This document shows, piece after piece, positions 40,133 through 48,746 of a DNA stretch of 64,000 nucleotides; positions within the stretch are counted from its first letter, which is position 1, and each line of letters starts with the position of its first letter. Both the position numbers and the translations under genes were made by a program. A model generated the notes under the pieces. That model was not told where the DNA came from and made no database searches. It worked only from the letters and a program-made list of their open reading frames with translations. The stretch is taken from positions 62,001 to 126,000 of the forward strand of contig NZ_VLLN01000008.1 in NCBI RefSeq assembly GCF_007830735.1, given 5' to 3'. Origin of the DNA: Geobacter argillaceus (lineage in GTDB: Bacteria; Desulfobacterota; Desulfuromonadia; Geobacterales; DSM-12255).

Positions 40133-41565
40133 GATTGCACCCCCAGCATGATGGCGCCGTCCTTGAGTAACGCGACCAGGAACTCCGGCGGCCAGATCCC
40201 CAGCCCCAGGATGATGATTATCATGACTAGCGGCGGCCCCACCGTCAGCAGGCGGTCCTCATACTCGCTCGATTCCACATCCGCCGGAGGTGCGCCCATG
40301 ACCATCGGCAGCACGGTCAACGCCATGCCGATGAACACGATGACCAGAAAGAGCAGAAACAGGCCGCCCACCAGATGGCGCCCTTCGATAAAGGCGTTGC
40401 TGACAATGGTGAACTCGCTGATGAACGGCGAGAACGGAGGGGAGCCGGTGATGGCAATGAACCCGGCCAGGAACAGCCCTCCCGACCAGGGGAGGCGCGT
40501 CAGCACCCCCTTGACCGCGTCGGTTGTCTTGTTCGAATAGGAGCGGTGGATGTTGCCGGATGACAGGAACAGTACCCCCTTGGTCAATCCGTTATTCAGC
40601 AGGTGAAAGAGCGCACCGTACAGTGCTCCCTTGCCGAGCCCGAGGCCGATGGCGAGAATCCCCACATGCTCGACGCTCGAATAGGCGAGCATTCTCTTGA
40701 AGTCGGCCTGGCGGGCCATGAAGACGGCGGCAAAGGCCATGGACACCAGTCCCATGCCGACCAGGGCCTGCTGGAAAAACCGGATTTCGGTGCCCGAGGC
40801 CAGGCAGATCTGGTACACCCGCAGGATCGACAGAAAGGCGCAGTTGACCAACCCCCCGGCGAGCAGGGCTCCCACCAGCCCCGGTGCCTCGCCGTAGGCA
40901 TCGGGTTTCCAGGCATGCAGCGGCGCCAGCCCCATCTTGGAACCATACCCCACCAGGAGGAAAATCGCCGCGGCGTGCAGCCACCCCGGATTCAGCTCGC
41001 GGGCCGAGAACATGAGCGGCCCGAGCAACAGGGTGGCATCGCGATGGGCTACGTAGGTGGAATAGGCAAGAAACATCAGCCCGAGCAGGGCCAGGCCGAT
41101 CCCCACGGAGCAGAGCATGAGATACTTCCAGGTCGCTTCGATGGAACGGGCGTTCCGGTTGAAGTAGATGAGAGGGGCCATGGAGACCGTGGTGGTCTCC
41201 ACGGCAACCCAGAGGAGCCCCAGATGCTGGCTCATGGTCACCGTCCCCATGGCCGACAGGCAGACCAGGAGCCCCATGCAGAGCACCCGGTTGGAACGCT
41301 CCTGGCGGTAGGAGAGATAGCCGACCGCATAGTAGGCGCACACGGCAAAGAGGAGAGAGATGCACAGGAGCACCACCTTACCCAGCGGGTCGAGCCAGAT
41401 CCATCCTCCGGCGGATGGCGGCGGCGCATTCCCCATCAAAATGGTTGTCAGGACCAGGTGGATCGTGGCAACCAGTGGCAGGACCAGGGGCCGCAACCGG
41501 TTGTCCGGTACGACCCAGGCAATCAACGCCCCCAGCAGGGGGAGCAGAACAAGGGCAGACAACAT
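40129..41565 (-). CDS. Ehr membrane subunit, HyfF/NuoN-like antiporter-type
   Basis: This 478-residue polytopic subunit is of the Mrp/NuoL-M-N antiporter type. The start at 41565 gives MLSALVLLPLLGALIAWVVP; a longer frame overlaps the neighbouring HyfE-like gene without family resemblance. Visible features include WVAVETTTVSMAPLIYFNRN (a conserved Glu in the fifth-helix region), GYGSKMGLAPLHAWKPDAYG (conserved Lys and proline) and LAYSSVEHVGILAIGLGLG. It would pump or conduct H+ or Na+. It abuts the HyfE-like gene by 4 bp and overlaps the large-subunit gene. Confidence 0.9.
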   Translation of the reverse strand: MLSALVLLPLLGALIAWVVPDNRLRPLVLPLVATIHLVLTTILMGNAPPPSAGGWIWLDPLGKVVLLCISLLFAVCAYYAVGYLSYRQERSNRVLCMGLLVCLSAMGTVTMSQHLGLLWVAVETTTVSMAPLIYFNRNARSIEATWKYLMLCSVGIGLALLGLMFLAYSTYVAHRDATLLLGPLMFSARELNPGWLHAAAIFLLVGYGSKMGLAPLHAWKPDAYGEAPGLVGALLAGGLVNCAFLSILRVYQICLASGTEIRFFQQALVGMGLVSMAFAAVFMARQADFKRMLAYSSVEHVGILAIGLGLGKGALYGALFHLLNNGLTKGVLFLSSGNIHRSYSNKTTDAVKGVLTRLPWSGGLFLAGFIAITGSPPFSPFISEFTIVSNAFIEGRHLVGGLFLLFLVIVFIGMALTVLPMVMGAPPADVESSEYEDRLLTVGPPLVMIIIILGLGIWPPEFLVALLKDGAIMLGVQS

Positions 41566-41569
41566 CCGG

Positions 41570-42211
41570 CTACTCCTCCTTGAGGGTCCGCAGGCGGGAG
41601 GTGTCGATGGACGAAAACTCCCGGCTGATATGGTTGATGACAATTCCCATGACAAATATCCCCACCAGCAGGTCGAGGAGCGCGCCAGCCTCCACCATGA
41701 CCGGCATCGCCTCGGTCAAGAGCAGGCCGAACACGAAGATGCCGTTTTCCAGTACCAGATAGCCAATAACCTGGGAAATGGCCTTGCGCCGGGTGGTCAG
41801 GAGCAGGAAGCCGGTCAGCAGGGTTGCGATGGAGGCTGGCACAAACAGCAGATCCTTGTGTTCGGGCGCCAGGGGCAACTTCTCGGCAAAGGCGAAGGAC
41901 AGGGCGGTAAAGACGGCGCCCAGGAGCAGGGTCGACACATAGCCGATGAACGGCTCCACTTCGCGCCTGATCTGGGCCTTATGCACCGCATCGCCGATCA
42001 GGTACGGGATGACGATCCCCTTGGCCAGGATGATGCTGGCAGTGATGCCGGCCAGGTGACCGGAAAAGGGGTGGATCAGCCCCGGCAGAATGCCGAGAAT
42101 CACCCCCTGGGCAGCAACGGCGCGGATGGAAAAGATCAGCCGGCTGGTTCCGAGCATGAGCAGGTTGATCAGCATCACCAGCACCAGTAGTTGATCGGCT
42201 AACGTAGTCAT
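41570..42211 (-). CDS. Ehr membrane subunit, HyfE-like
   Basis: This 213-residue hydrophobic protein resembles hydrogenase 4 component E, with about seven transmembrane segments. Family-like segments are LLVLVMLINLLMLGTSRLIF and GYLVLENGIFVFGLLLTEAM. The C-terminus LREFSSIDTSRL-type tail reads SREFSSIDTSRLRTLKEE. It lies between the NuoH-like and HyfF-like genes with 4-bp gaps on each side, as in hyf operons. It probably resembles NuoK/NuoJ-like parts of complex I. Confidence 0.87.
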   Translation of the reverse strand: MTTLADQLLVLVMLINLLMLGTSRLIFSIRAVAAQGVILGILPGLIHPFSGHLAGITASIILAKGIVIPYLIGDAVHKAQIRREVEPFIGYVSTLLLGAVFTALSFAFAEKLPLAPEHKDLLFVPASIATLLTGFLLLTTRRKAISQVIGYLVLENGIFVFGLLLTEAMPVMVEAGALLDLLVGIFVMGIVINHISREFSSIDTSRLRTLKEE

Positions 42212-42215
42212 AGGA

Positions 42216-43124
42216 TCACCTCAGGACCAGCAGCATGGCAAAGGCGGACAGGATGGTGGCCCCGACCAGCAGTTGCGGCACGCGCACCAGTCTCAAACGG
42301 GCCATGACCGATTCGACAACGCCGATGGCAACTGCCAGGACAAGCATGGCGACAATGAAGATGGCCCAGTCCAGCAGGGCGTTGCCGGTGGCAACGGGGA
42401 GGGCGACATTGACGAAGACCGCCCCGAGAACGAACAGTTTCAGTGCCGCGCCATAGAGGATGATCCCGAATGCCGGCCCGCTGTGGTCCAGCACCATGAC
42501 TTCGTGGATCATGGTCAGCTCCAGGTGGGTGTTGGGATCATCGAAGGGAATACGGCAGTTTTCCGCCAGCAGGGTGATGAACAGCGCCCCCGCCAGGAGT
42601 AGCATGCTGGCCCCGGCGGCAAGCCAGACCTCCGGGGTGAGATGGGTCAGGATGGTCGACAGGGAGAGCGACTTGCTCATACGGGCCAGGGTAATCAGGG
42701 CAAAAAAGAGCGTCGGCTCGGCAAGGCAGGAAAAGGTCACCTCGCGGGCCGCCCCCATCCCCTCGAAGCTCGAGCCGGTATCAAGGGCGGCAATGGTCGT
42801 GAAGAACCGCGCCAGCCCGAACAGGTAGGCAAACAGAATGAGATCGCCGCTGAAGGAGAGCGGCGCGCCATGGCGACCCAGCGGTATCAATAGGGCGGCG
42901 ATGAGAGTAGCCGACAGCGTGACCACGGGGCCGGCACGGAAGACCCAGGTGGTGGTGTCGCTGAAGACCGACCCCTTGCGCAGCAGCTTGATCAGGTCGT
43001 AATAGGGCTGTAAATAGGGGGCCCCGACCCGGCCGGCAAATGCCGCCTTGGTCTTGCCGATGACCCCGAGCAGAAGAGGTGGGAAGAAGAGCGCCACTGC
43101 GCAATGGATGATGATATCGGTCAT
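42216..43124 (-). CDS. Ehr membrane subunit, HyfC/NuoH-like
   Basis: This 302-residue membrane protein resembles NuoH/HycD/HyfC, the part that couples the Fe-S arm to ion pumping. The conserved GRVGAPYLQPYYDLIKLLRK signature and the acidic loop region RIPFDDPNTHLELTMIHEVM match the family. It begins MTDIIIHCAVALFFPPLLLG. It follows the large antiporter gene after 44 bp. The next gene, HyfE-like, begins 4 bp after its stop. Confidence 0.9.
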   Translation of the reverse strand: MTDIIIHCAVALFFPPLLLGVIGKTKAAFAGRVGAPYLQPYYDLIKLLRKGSVFSDTTTWVFRAGPVVTLSATLIAALLIPLGRHGAPLSFSGDLILFAYLFGLARFFTTIAALDTGSSFEGMGAAREVTFSCLAEPTLFFALITLARMSKSLSLSTILTHLTPEVWLAAGASMLLLAGALFITLLAENCRIPFDDPNTHLELTMIHEVMVLDHSGPAFGIILYGAALKLFVLGAVFVNVALPVATGNALLDWAIFIVAMLVLAVAIGVVESVMARLRLVRVPQLLVGATILSAFAMLLVLR

Positions 43125-43168
43125 AAGGTGCCATCCTCACTGAAGACGGAAACGCCGCCGCCCATACG

Positions 43169-45154
43169 TCAATGCGTCCAGATCATCAGGACAAAGAGCG
43201 TGGCAAAGATATACAGCACGTAGATATGAAGCTGGCCATGCTGCACCCTCCTGAGATAGGAAAAGCCCAGGCCGGCCAGGTGAAAGACCGGAGTCAGAAT
43301 CCGGTCGAGCACTGTTTCGGTAACCTCGTACTGAAACCTTGCGTCGGCAGAAGGCATCGGAGCGGCCAGGGTGGGCCGCCGGCGCTGGGGTGCGACGATC
43401 CCTCCCAGTAACGATACCACCATTTCGCTGAACGAGGTACCGGTATACTGCATTCTGGCCGTCGGTTCGAGATAGCCGCAGCCCCAGGTGGCCCCTTGGG
43501 AGCGCGGCAGCCTGCGCAACCGCAGCAGGTATGCAGTACCAACCACCAGGACGAGGACGAGGAGCAGGAGATTGGTCATTGTGAGCGGCACCAGGGGCAC
43601 CTGACCGGTTACCCGGGCAATGGCCGGTGCGGTCAAGCCACCATACAGTCCGACTGCCGGGGTAACCAGCCGCAGCAGCAGCACGGGCGCCAAACCGGCG
43701 GCAAGGCAGCCCAGCGCCAGCAGGGCCATCGGACCGGTCATCGTTGCCGGTGCTTCATGGCTCTGGGCGGCGCCGGCCGACCGGGGAGCGCCGAGAAAGA
43801 TGATGCCGTAGAGCTTGACAAAGGTAATGACCGCCAAGCCACCGACCAGTGCCAGTACCGGGGCCACCAGGGCCGTCAGCGGCAGAGGGTCGTCGATGCC
43901 GTTGGTGATGGCACCGACATAGAGGAACAGTTCCCCGACAAAGCCGTTGAGCGGTGGCAGCCCGCAGATGGCAAGGGAGCCGATCAGGAAGAGCGGCGTC
44001 GTCAGCGGCATGCGCCGGCCAAGCCCCCCCATCCGGTCTATTTCGCGGGTGCCGGTACCATGGATCAGCACCCCGCTCCCCAGAAAGAGGAGCGATTTGA
44101 ACAGACCGTGATTGACGATATGGATGAAGGCGCCGGACAGACCGCACACCACCAGATACGGGGCGTGCAGTTGGAGTCCGACCAGCGCCAGCCCGATGCC
44201 GATGAAGATGATGCCGACATTCTCGATGCTGCTGCAGGCCAGGAGGTGTTTCAGGTCGCGTTGGCCCGCAGCCAGGGCAATGCCGTTGACGGCGGACCAG
44301 GCGCCGAGCACGAGGACCAGCCAGCCGAGCCAGACCGGCAGCAGGTCGAAGAACGACAGTGTCCGCAGGATGCCATAGACCCCCATCTTCAGCATCAAGC
44401 CGGACATCATGGCCGACACATGGCTGGGGGCATTGGCGTGGGCCCCGGGAAGCCAGAAATGGAGCGGCATCAGGCCGGCCTTGCCGCCGAAGCCGATCAG
44501 GGCGGCAATAATAATGACCGTTGCATAGGGCCACGACTGGGTCAGGGCATGTGCTGCCGGAAACGTATAACTGCCGGTCGTAGCGCGCAACAGTGAGAAC
44601 ATGACGAACAGCGCCATGGTGCCGGTGTGGGTGGCAATGAGGTAGACGGTGCCAACCCGCTGCACCTCGGAACTCTGCTGTTCGGTGGTCAGCAGGAAAT
44701 AGGCCGACAGGGCCATGACCTCCCACGCAATGAGAAACAGCACGCCGTGGCGGGCCATGACCACCATGACCATCGCTGCGGCGAACAGTCCGAGAAACAG
44801 CGTCAGCCTTCCGGCGCTGGCCTTTTCCCTGGCCGGCCAGTAGGCGAGTGAATAGATCGAGACGCACCCGGCAACGAGAAACAGGGGGAGGAGGAACAGC
44901 GTGGAGAGATGATCGACGGACAGAAGAGCCGGCCCGAACGGCAACGGCCAGTCGATCTGGTAGGCAGCTGCCGGAGAGCCGCTGATGAGCGCCATGACGG
45001 CGAACTCCCCGAGAAACGCGGCCAGCACAACCAGGACAGCGGCAATTCGCTGCCCCCAGACCGGACGATTCAACAGCACTCCCGGCACCCCCGAGAGCGC
45101 CATCAGCGTTGCCGCGGTCAGAATGCACACCACCGGCTCACTGGAAACTATCAC
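43169..45154 (-). CDS. Ehr membrane subunit, HyfB/NuoL-like antiporter-type (first copy)
   Basis: This 661-residue polytopic antiporter-type protein is the first gene of the minus-strand Ehr unit. Family segments include LFLIAWEVMALSAYFLLTTE (conserved Glu), GFGGKAGLMPLHFWLPGAHA (conserved Lys) and ASSIENVGIIFIGIGLALVG-type SSIENVGIIFIG. The C-terminus has the HyfB-like soluble tail and a final membrane segment. The start is GTG at 45154 with GTGAGG upstream; the next ATG is 17 codons later. A second, similar protein is encoded on the other strand at 46639-48648. Confidence 0.88.
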   Translation of the reverse strand: MIVSSEPVVCILTAATLMALSGVPGVLLNRPVWGQRIAAVLVVLAAFLGEFAVMALISGSPAAAYQIDWPLPFGPALLSVDHLSTLFLLPLFLVAGCVSIYSLAYWPAREKASAGRLTLFLGLFAAAMVMVVMARHGVLFLIAWEVMALSAYFLLTTEQQSSEVQRVGTVYLIATHTGTMALFVMFSLLRATTGSYTFPAAHALTQSWPYATVIIIAALIGFGGKAGLMPLHFWLPGAHANAPSHVSAMMSGLMLKMGVYGILRTLSFFDLLPVWLGWLVLVLGAWSAVNGIALAAGQRDLKHLLACSSIENVGIIFIGIGLALVGLQLHAPYLVVCGLSGAFIHIVNHGLFKSLLFLGSGVLIHGTGTREIDRMGGLGRRMPLTTPLFLIGSLAICGLPPLNGFVGELFLYVGAITNGIDDPLPLTALVAPVLALVGGLAVITFVKLYGIIFLGAPRSAGAAQSHEAPATMTGPMALLALGCLAAGLAPVLLLRLVTPAVGLYGGLTAPAIARVTGQVPLVPLTMTNLLLLVLVLVVGTAYLLRLRRLPRSQGATWGCGYLEPTARMQYTGTSFSEMVVSLLGGIVAPQRRRPTLAAPMPSADARFQYEVTETVLDRILTPVFHLAGLGFSYLRRVQHGQLHIYVLYIFATLFVLMIWTH

Positions 45155-45240
45155 TGATACCTCACCCCTACCCCCTCACGCATATCGAGGTACGACACGT
45201 CTCCAGGGTGACACAAAATAGTTATGTGTTGTAAAATTTT

Positions 45241-45271
45241 ATGACACATGCAAAAAATATATGGTATAAAT
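45241..45271 (+). promoter_or_regulatory. Predicted promoter for the toxin-antitoxin/EIIA/antiporter unit
   Basis: ATGACA (45241-45246), 18 bp, then TATAAAT (45265-45271) with the extended -10 TG at 45262-45263. It lies in the AT-rich 186-bp gap between the two divergent Ehr units, about 70 bp before the antitoxin ATG. The antitoxin may bind nearby to regulate its own promoter. Confidence 0.55.
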
Positions 45272-45340
45272 ATGCATACGTCAATGAAATTATGAGACAT
45301 ACAGAACAATGCACGACATATAAGCAAGGAGAGTACCGTC

Positions 45341-45577
45341 ATGCCGAACACCCGATTGAATATCACGCTGCCAACCACGATCGTGGACGATATCAAGGCC
45401 CTGTATGGGCAGCGGGGATTGAGCCAGTTTCTGGAGGAGGCTGCCAGGGAAAAGCTCGACGAGGTGAAGAAGAAGGCGTACAAGGGGCTGATTGAAGGAT
45501 ATCAGTCCACTGCCGAAGATACGAAGGAAGTGCTGAAGAAATTCGAAGCAGCGGTGACGGAGAAGCGCGATGTTTAA
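45341..45577 (+). CDS. Type II antitoxin (MazE/ribbon-helix-helix-like)
   Basis: This 78-residue protein starts MPNTRLNITLPTTIVDDIKA, a ribbon-helix-helix DNA-binding start (beta strand then helix). The helical charged C-terminus (AAREKLDEVKKKAYKGLIEG) would bind the toxin. AAGGAGAGTACCGTC precedes the ATG. The stop overlaps the toxin start by 8 bp. The family is judged from context and pattern, since antitoxins diverge fast. Confidence 0.82.
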   Translation: MPNTRLNITLPTTIVDDIKALYGQRGLSQFLEEAAREKLDEVKKKAYKGLIEGYQSTAEDTKEVLKKFEAAVTEKRDV

Positions 45578-45953
45578 GCGCGGCGGAATTTATGCGGTCA
45601 AACTGCCCCATGCCGATGTGCAGGAGCCGGAAGTGTGCCCCTGCCTGGTGGTGAGCAATAATATCAGCAACGAGTATTCGCCGGTCGTGACCATTATTCC
45701 CCTGAGTTTTACCCGGCTGGGAAAGATCTACGATTTCGAGACATTCCTGCCGGCTTCGGGCAACGGGTTGGGAAAGGATGCCAAGATCAGTTCCCATATC
45801 CTGATTACCATCGACAAGACCAACGTGATCGGTAACCGGCTCGGCTTTATCAACAAAACGCTCATGAGTCAGGTGGATAAGGCACTCTGCCTGCAACTCG
45901 GCATCGAGGAGACGCCGGCGTACCCCAGCCCTGTCAAACAGGATAAAGGATAA
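45570..45953 (+). CDS. MazF/PemK-family mRNA interferase toxin
   Basis: This 127-residue protein belongs to the PemK/MazF beta-barrel toxins. It begins MFKRGGIYAVKLPHADVQEP, which resembles the KRGDIYWVDF start, continues VCPCLVVSNNISNEYSPVVT (P-x-L-V-V-SN core) and includes KISSHILITIDKTNVIGNRL. MazF-type toxins cleave mRNA at short sequences. The start overlaps the antitoxin by 8 bp. Five bp after its stop comes the HTH-EIIA gene, so the toxin pair is embedded in the same transcript as an Ehr-linked antiporter gene. Confidence 0.86.
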   Translation: MFKRGGIYAVKLPHADVQEPEVCPCLVVSNNISNEYSPVVTIIPLSFTRLGKIYDFETFLPASGNGLGKDAKISSHILITIDKTNVIGNRLGFINKTLMSQVDKALCLQLGIEETPAYPSPVKQDKG

Positions 45954-45958
45954 CCACC

Positions 45959-46642
45959 ATGCTGCTTGAACCTTCCGAGGCCGCACAGGCCCTGAATGTA
46001 GATGAAAAAACCGTTGTACGCTGGATCAGGAAAGACAACCTGCCCGCGGAGTCCCTCCATGGAGACTACCGGATCAACCCGGTGGACCTGCTGGAATGGG
46101 CAACGGAGCGCGGCATAAAGGTCAACCCGGCCCTGTACAAGATGCATGATGCGGATGAGCGGCCGTTGCCGACCTTGAGCCAGGCGCTGCAGGCAGGAGG
46201 CATCCATTGCGGCTTTCCCGGTGGCGACAAGGAAACGGTGCTGCGTAATGCCGTTGACGTCCTGGACCTGCCGCCGGAGATCGATCCCGACTTCATCCTG
46301 CAGGTGCTGCTGGCACGCGAGGCCATGGGCACAACGGCGGTGGGCGACGGCATCGCCATTCCCCACGTGCGCAACCCGATCCTGGTGCAGTTGCCGGTCC
46401 CGAAGATCGCCCTCTGCTTCCTCTCGGAGCCGGTGGATTTCGGGGCGCTGGACGGCAAGCCGGTCCAGATACTGTTCACCATCATCTCGCCGACCATCAG
46501 AATGCACCTGCATCTGCTCTCAAAACTGGCCTACTGCTTGCGCGATCAGCGCTTGCGCGATATTCTCGGTAAACAATGCAACGCCGAGGCGATCATGAAC
46601 ACCATTCTTGAAATCGAACAGGATATCGGCAAAGGGGCATGA
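45959..46642 (+). CDS. HTH (excisionase-type) - PTS EIIA fusion protein
   Basis: This 227-residue protein has an N-terminal MerR/excisionase-like DNA-binding domain (about 1-55, LEPSEAAQALNVDEKTVVRW). It is followed by a PTS fructose/nitrogen-type EIIA domain (about 70-227). The phosphorylatable histidine is His136 in GDGIAIPHVRNP, matching PtsN-type EIIA. It could bind DNA in a manner set by phosphorylation from the nitrogen PTS. The stop overlaps the antiporter start (ATGA, 4 bp), which couples it tightly to the Ehr antiporter. Confidence 0.88.
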   Translation: MLLEPSEAAQALNVDEKTVVRWIRKDNLPAESLHGDYRINPVDLLEWATERGIKVNPALYKMHDADERPLPTLSQALQAGGIHCGFPGGDKETVLRNAVDVLDLPPEIDPDFILQVLLAREAMGTTAVGDGIAIPHVRNPILVQLPVPKIALCFLSEPVDFGALDGKPVQILFTIISPTIRMHLHLLSKLAYCLRDQRLRDILGKQCNAEAIMNTILEIEQDIGKGA

Positions 46643-48648
46643 TGACCGGCGACCCGACGGCACACCTTCCGGCAGTGCTCTTCATGGGAGCGGCGCTCCT
46701 GGCCGCGTTTTCAGGCACACCGCTCCTGGTGCGCGTTGTCACGCCGACCGTTGGCCAACGACTCGCTGCTATCGCAATGACCGTGGCGGCCGCAGGAGGT
46801 ATTGCCGGTGCCGTACTGACGCTGCTCCAGCGTCAACAGGTTACCTATAAACTGGCCTGGCCGTTTCCCTTCGGCCCCGCCGAGTGCGGCATCGACCCGC
46901 TCACCGCCTTTTTTGCCCTGCCGATCCTCATCGTTGCCGCCTGCTGCAGCATCTACGCCCTCGATTACTGGCCTGCCGGGACCAACCCCCGCACGGTCCG
47001 CAAGCTGACCTTCTTTTTCGGCCTGCTGGTGTCGGCCATGCTCTTCGTCACTATGGCGCGGTCGGCCGGCCTGTTCCTGCTGGCCTGGGAGATCATGGCG
47101 CTTGCCGCCTACTTCGTCCTCACCACCGATGACCACACACCTGAGGTGCGCGACGCCGGCACGCTGTACCTGATCTGCACCCATACGGGAACCCTGGCTC
47201 TGTTCGCCCTGTTCGCCCTGCTGAACAGCATTTCCGGCAGCTTCACCTTCCCGGTGGCTGCGTCACTGACCGCCACAGCGCCGCTGGCCACCGCTCTGTT
47301 TCTGCTCGCCCTGTTCGGGTTCGGCTTCAAGGCCGGGCTCATGCCGCTGCACATCTGGCTCCCCTCGGCCCATGCCAATGCACCCAGTCACGTATCCGCC
47401 ATCATGTCCGGCATCATCCTCAAAATCGGGATCTACGGGCTGGTGCGCACACTGTCGTTCTTTACGGGTATCCCGCTCTGGTGGGGCCTGGTCGTCATCG
47501 TCCTCGGCATGGTGTCGGGGGTCGTCGGGGTACTCTTCGCCTTGGGACAACACGACCTGAAACGGCTGCTGGCCTATCACAGCATCGAGAATATCGGCAT
47601 CATCACCATGGGGATCGGCACGGCGCTGATCGGTACGGCTACCGGTTCACCGACCCTCATGCTGCTGGGAATGGCCGGCGCGCTCCTGCACGTGTTGAAC
47701 CATGCCACCTTCAAGGCGCTGCTTTTCCTCGGCGCCGGCTCCGTGATCCATGCAGTCGCAACCCGTGAAATCGATCGGATGGGCGGACTGCTGCGGATCA
47801 TGCCCTGGACCGCCGCATCGTTTATCATCGGCGCTGTGGCCATCTGCGGCCTGCCGCCCCTCAACGGTTTTGTCAGTGAATTCCTGATCTATCTCGGCTT
47901 CTTCAACGGGACGGTTGCAGGCAGCGGTGCAGGGGCCATCGGTACCGCTCTCGCCACTCCGGCCCTGGCACTGATCGGCGGGCTGGCAGTGGCCTGTTTC
48001 GTCAAGGTGGTCGGTATCGTCTTTCTCGGCACCCCCCGCGCGCCGCTTCCGGGGTCCGTCCATGAGGCAACCTGGACCATGCGGCTCCCGATGGCGGTAT
48101 TGGCCATTGTCTGCCTCACCATCGGCGTGGCGCCGGTCGCGGTGGCCCCACTGCTGGAATCAGCCGTAACCGCTTGGCTGCCAAGCTCACCCCGATCCGT
48201 TTCCCTGGCGTCAGTTGCCCCTCTGAACTGGATTTCAGTCCTTGCCGTTGCTCTGATTATCATCACATTCTGTCTGGTGCTCTGGTACCGCGGCCTGGTG
48301 AAGAAAGCTACCGTGGCCAGCGCCGGCACCTGGGGATGCGGCTATCTCGACCCGAGCAGCAGAATGCAGTACAGCGCGTCGTCCTTTGCCGACATGCTGG
48401 TGAGCCTCTTTGCCGGCATTCTGCGTCCCGAGCGCCACGCGCCGCACATCACCGGGTCTTTCCCTGCCGACCCCCATTTTGAGAGTCATGTGCCGGAAAC
48501 CGTCCTCGAACGGATATATCTACCCCTCCTCGCCCGCATCTATGAGAAGTTCCTGCCCATCAGGAGGTTACAGCATGGGCACCTGCATCTCTACATCCTC
48601 TACACCTTCATCACCCTGGTCGTGCTTATCGTCGTCAGTCTGCCCTGA
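46639..48648 (+). CDS. Ehr membrane subunit, HyfB/NuoL-like antiporter-type (second copy)
   Basis: This 669-residue antiporter-type protein is homologous to that at 43169-45154. The matching segments include LFLLAWEIMALAAYFVLTTD (conserved Glu), GFGFKAGLMPLHIWLPSAHA (conserved Lys) and LLAYHSIENIGIITMGIGTA. The tail also matches (WGCGYLDPSSRMQYSASSFA). It overlaps the EIIA gene by 4 bp. Two antiporter-type large subunits in one complex would increase the number of ions moved per electron pair. A rho-independent terminator follows. Confidence 0.9.
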   Translation: MMTGDPTAHLPAVLFMGAALLAAFSGTPLLVRVVTPTVGQRLAAIAMTVAAAGGIAGAVLTLLQRQQVTYKLAWPFPFGPAECGIDPLTAFFALPILIVAACCSIYALDYWPAGTNPRTVRKLTFFFGLLVSAMLFVTMARSAGLFLLAWEIMALAAYFVLTTDDHTPEVRDAGTLYLICTHTGTLALFALFALLNSISGSFTFPVAASLTATAPLATALFLLALFGFGFKAGLMPLHIWLPSAHANAPSHVSAIMSGIILKIGIYGLVRTLSFFTGIPLWWGLVVIVLGMVSGVVGVLFALGQHDLKRLLAYHSIENIGIITMGIGTALIGTATGSPTLMLLGMAGALLHVLNHATFKALLFLGAGSVIHAVATREIDRMGGLLRIMPWTAASFIIGAVAICGLPPLNGFVSEFLIYLGFFNGTVAGSGAGAIGTALATPALALIGGLAVACFVKVVGIVFLGTPRAPLPGSVHEATWTMRLPMAVLAIVCLTIGVAPVAVAPLLESAVTAWLPSSPRSVSLASVAPLNWISVLAVALIIITFCLVLWYRGLVKKATVASAGTWGCGYLDPSSRMQYSASSFADMLVSLFAGILRPERHAPHITGSFPADPHFESHVPETVLERIYLPLLARIYEKFLPIRRLQHGHLHLYILYTFITLVVLIVVSLP

Positions 48649-48691
48649 TCGTCCACGAACCTGCCGCCATCTTCTTAGGTATCCACCGACG

Positions 48692-48724
48692 CAAAAAGGC
48701 CCACGGTTTCCCGTGGGCCTTTTC
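48692..48724. terminator. Bidirectional intrinsic terminator between Ehr antiporter and hemB
   Basis: AAAAAGGCCCACGG-TTT-CCGTGGGCCTTTT forms an almost perfect 9-10 bp stem with A-runs and T-runs on both sides. It lies between convergent genes, so it can end transcription from both. Confidence 0.9.
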
Positions 48725-48746
48725 ATTCCCGTCTTTCTACTTCTGC

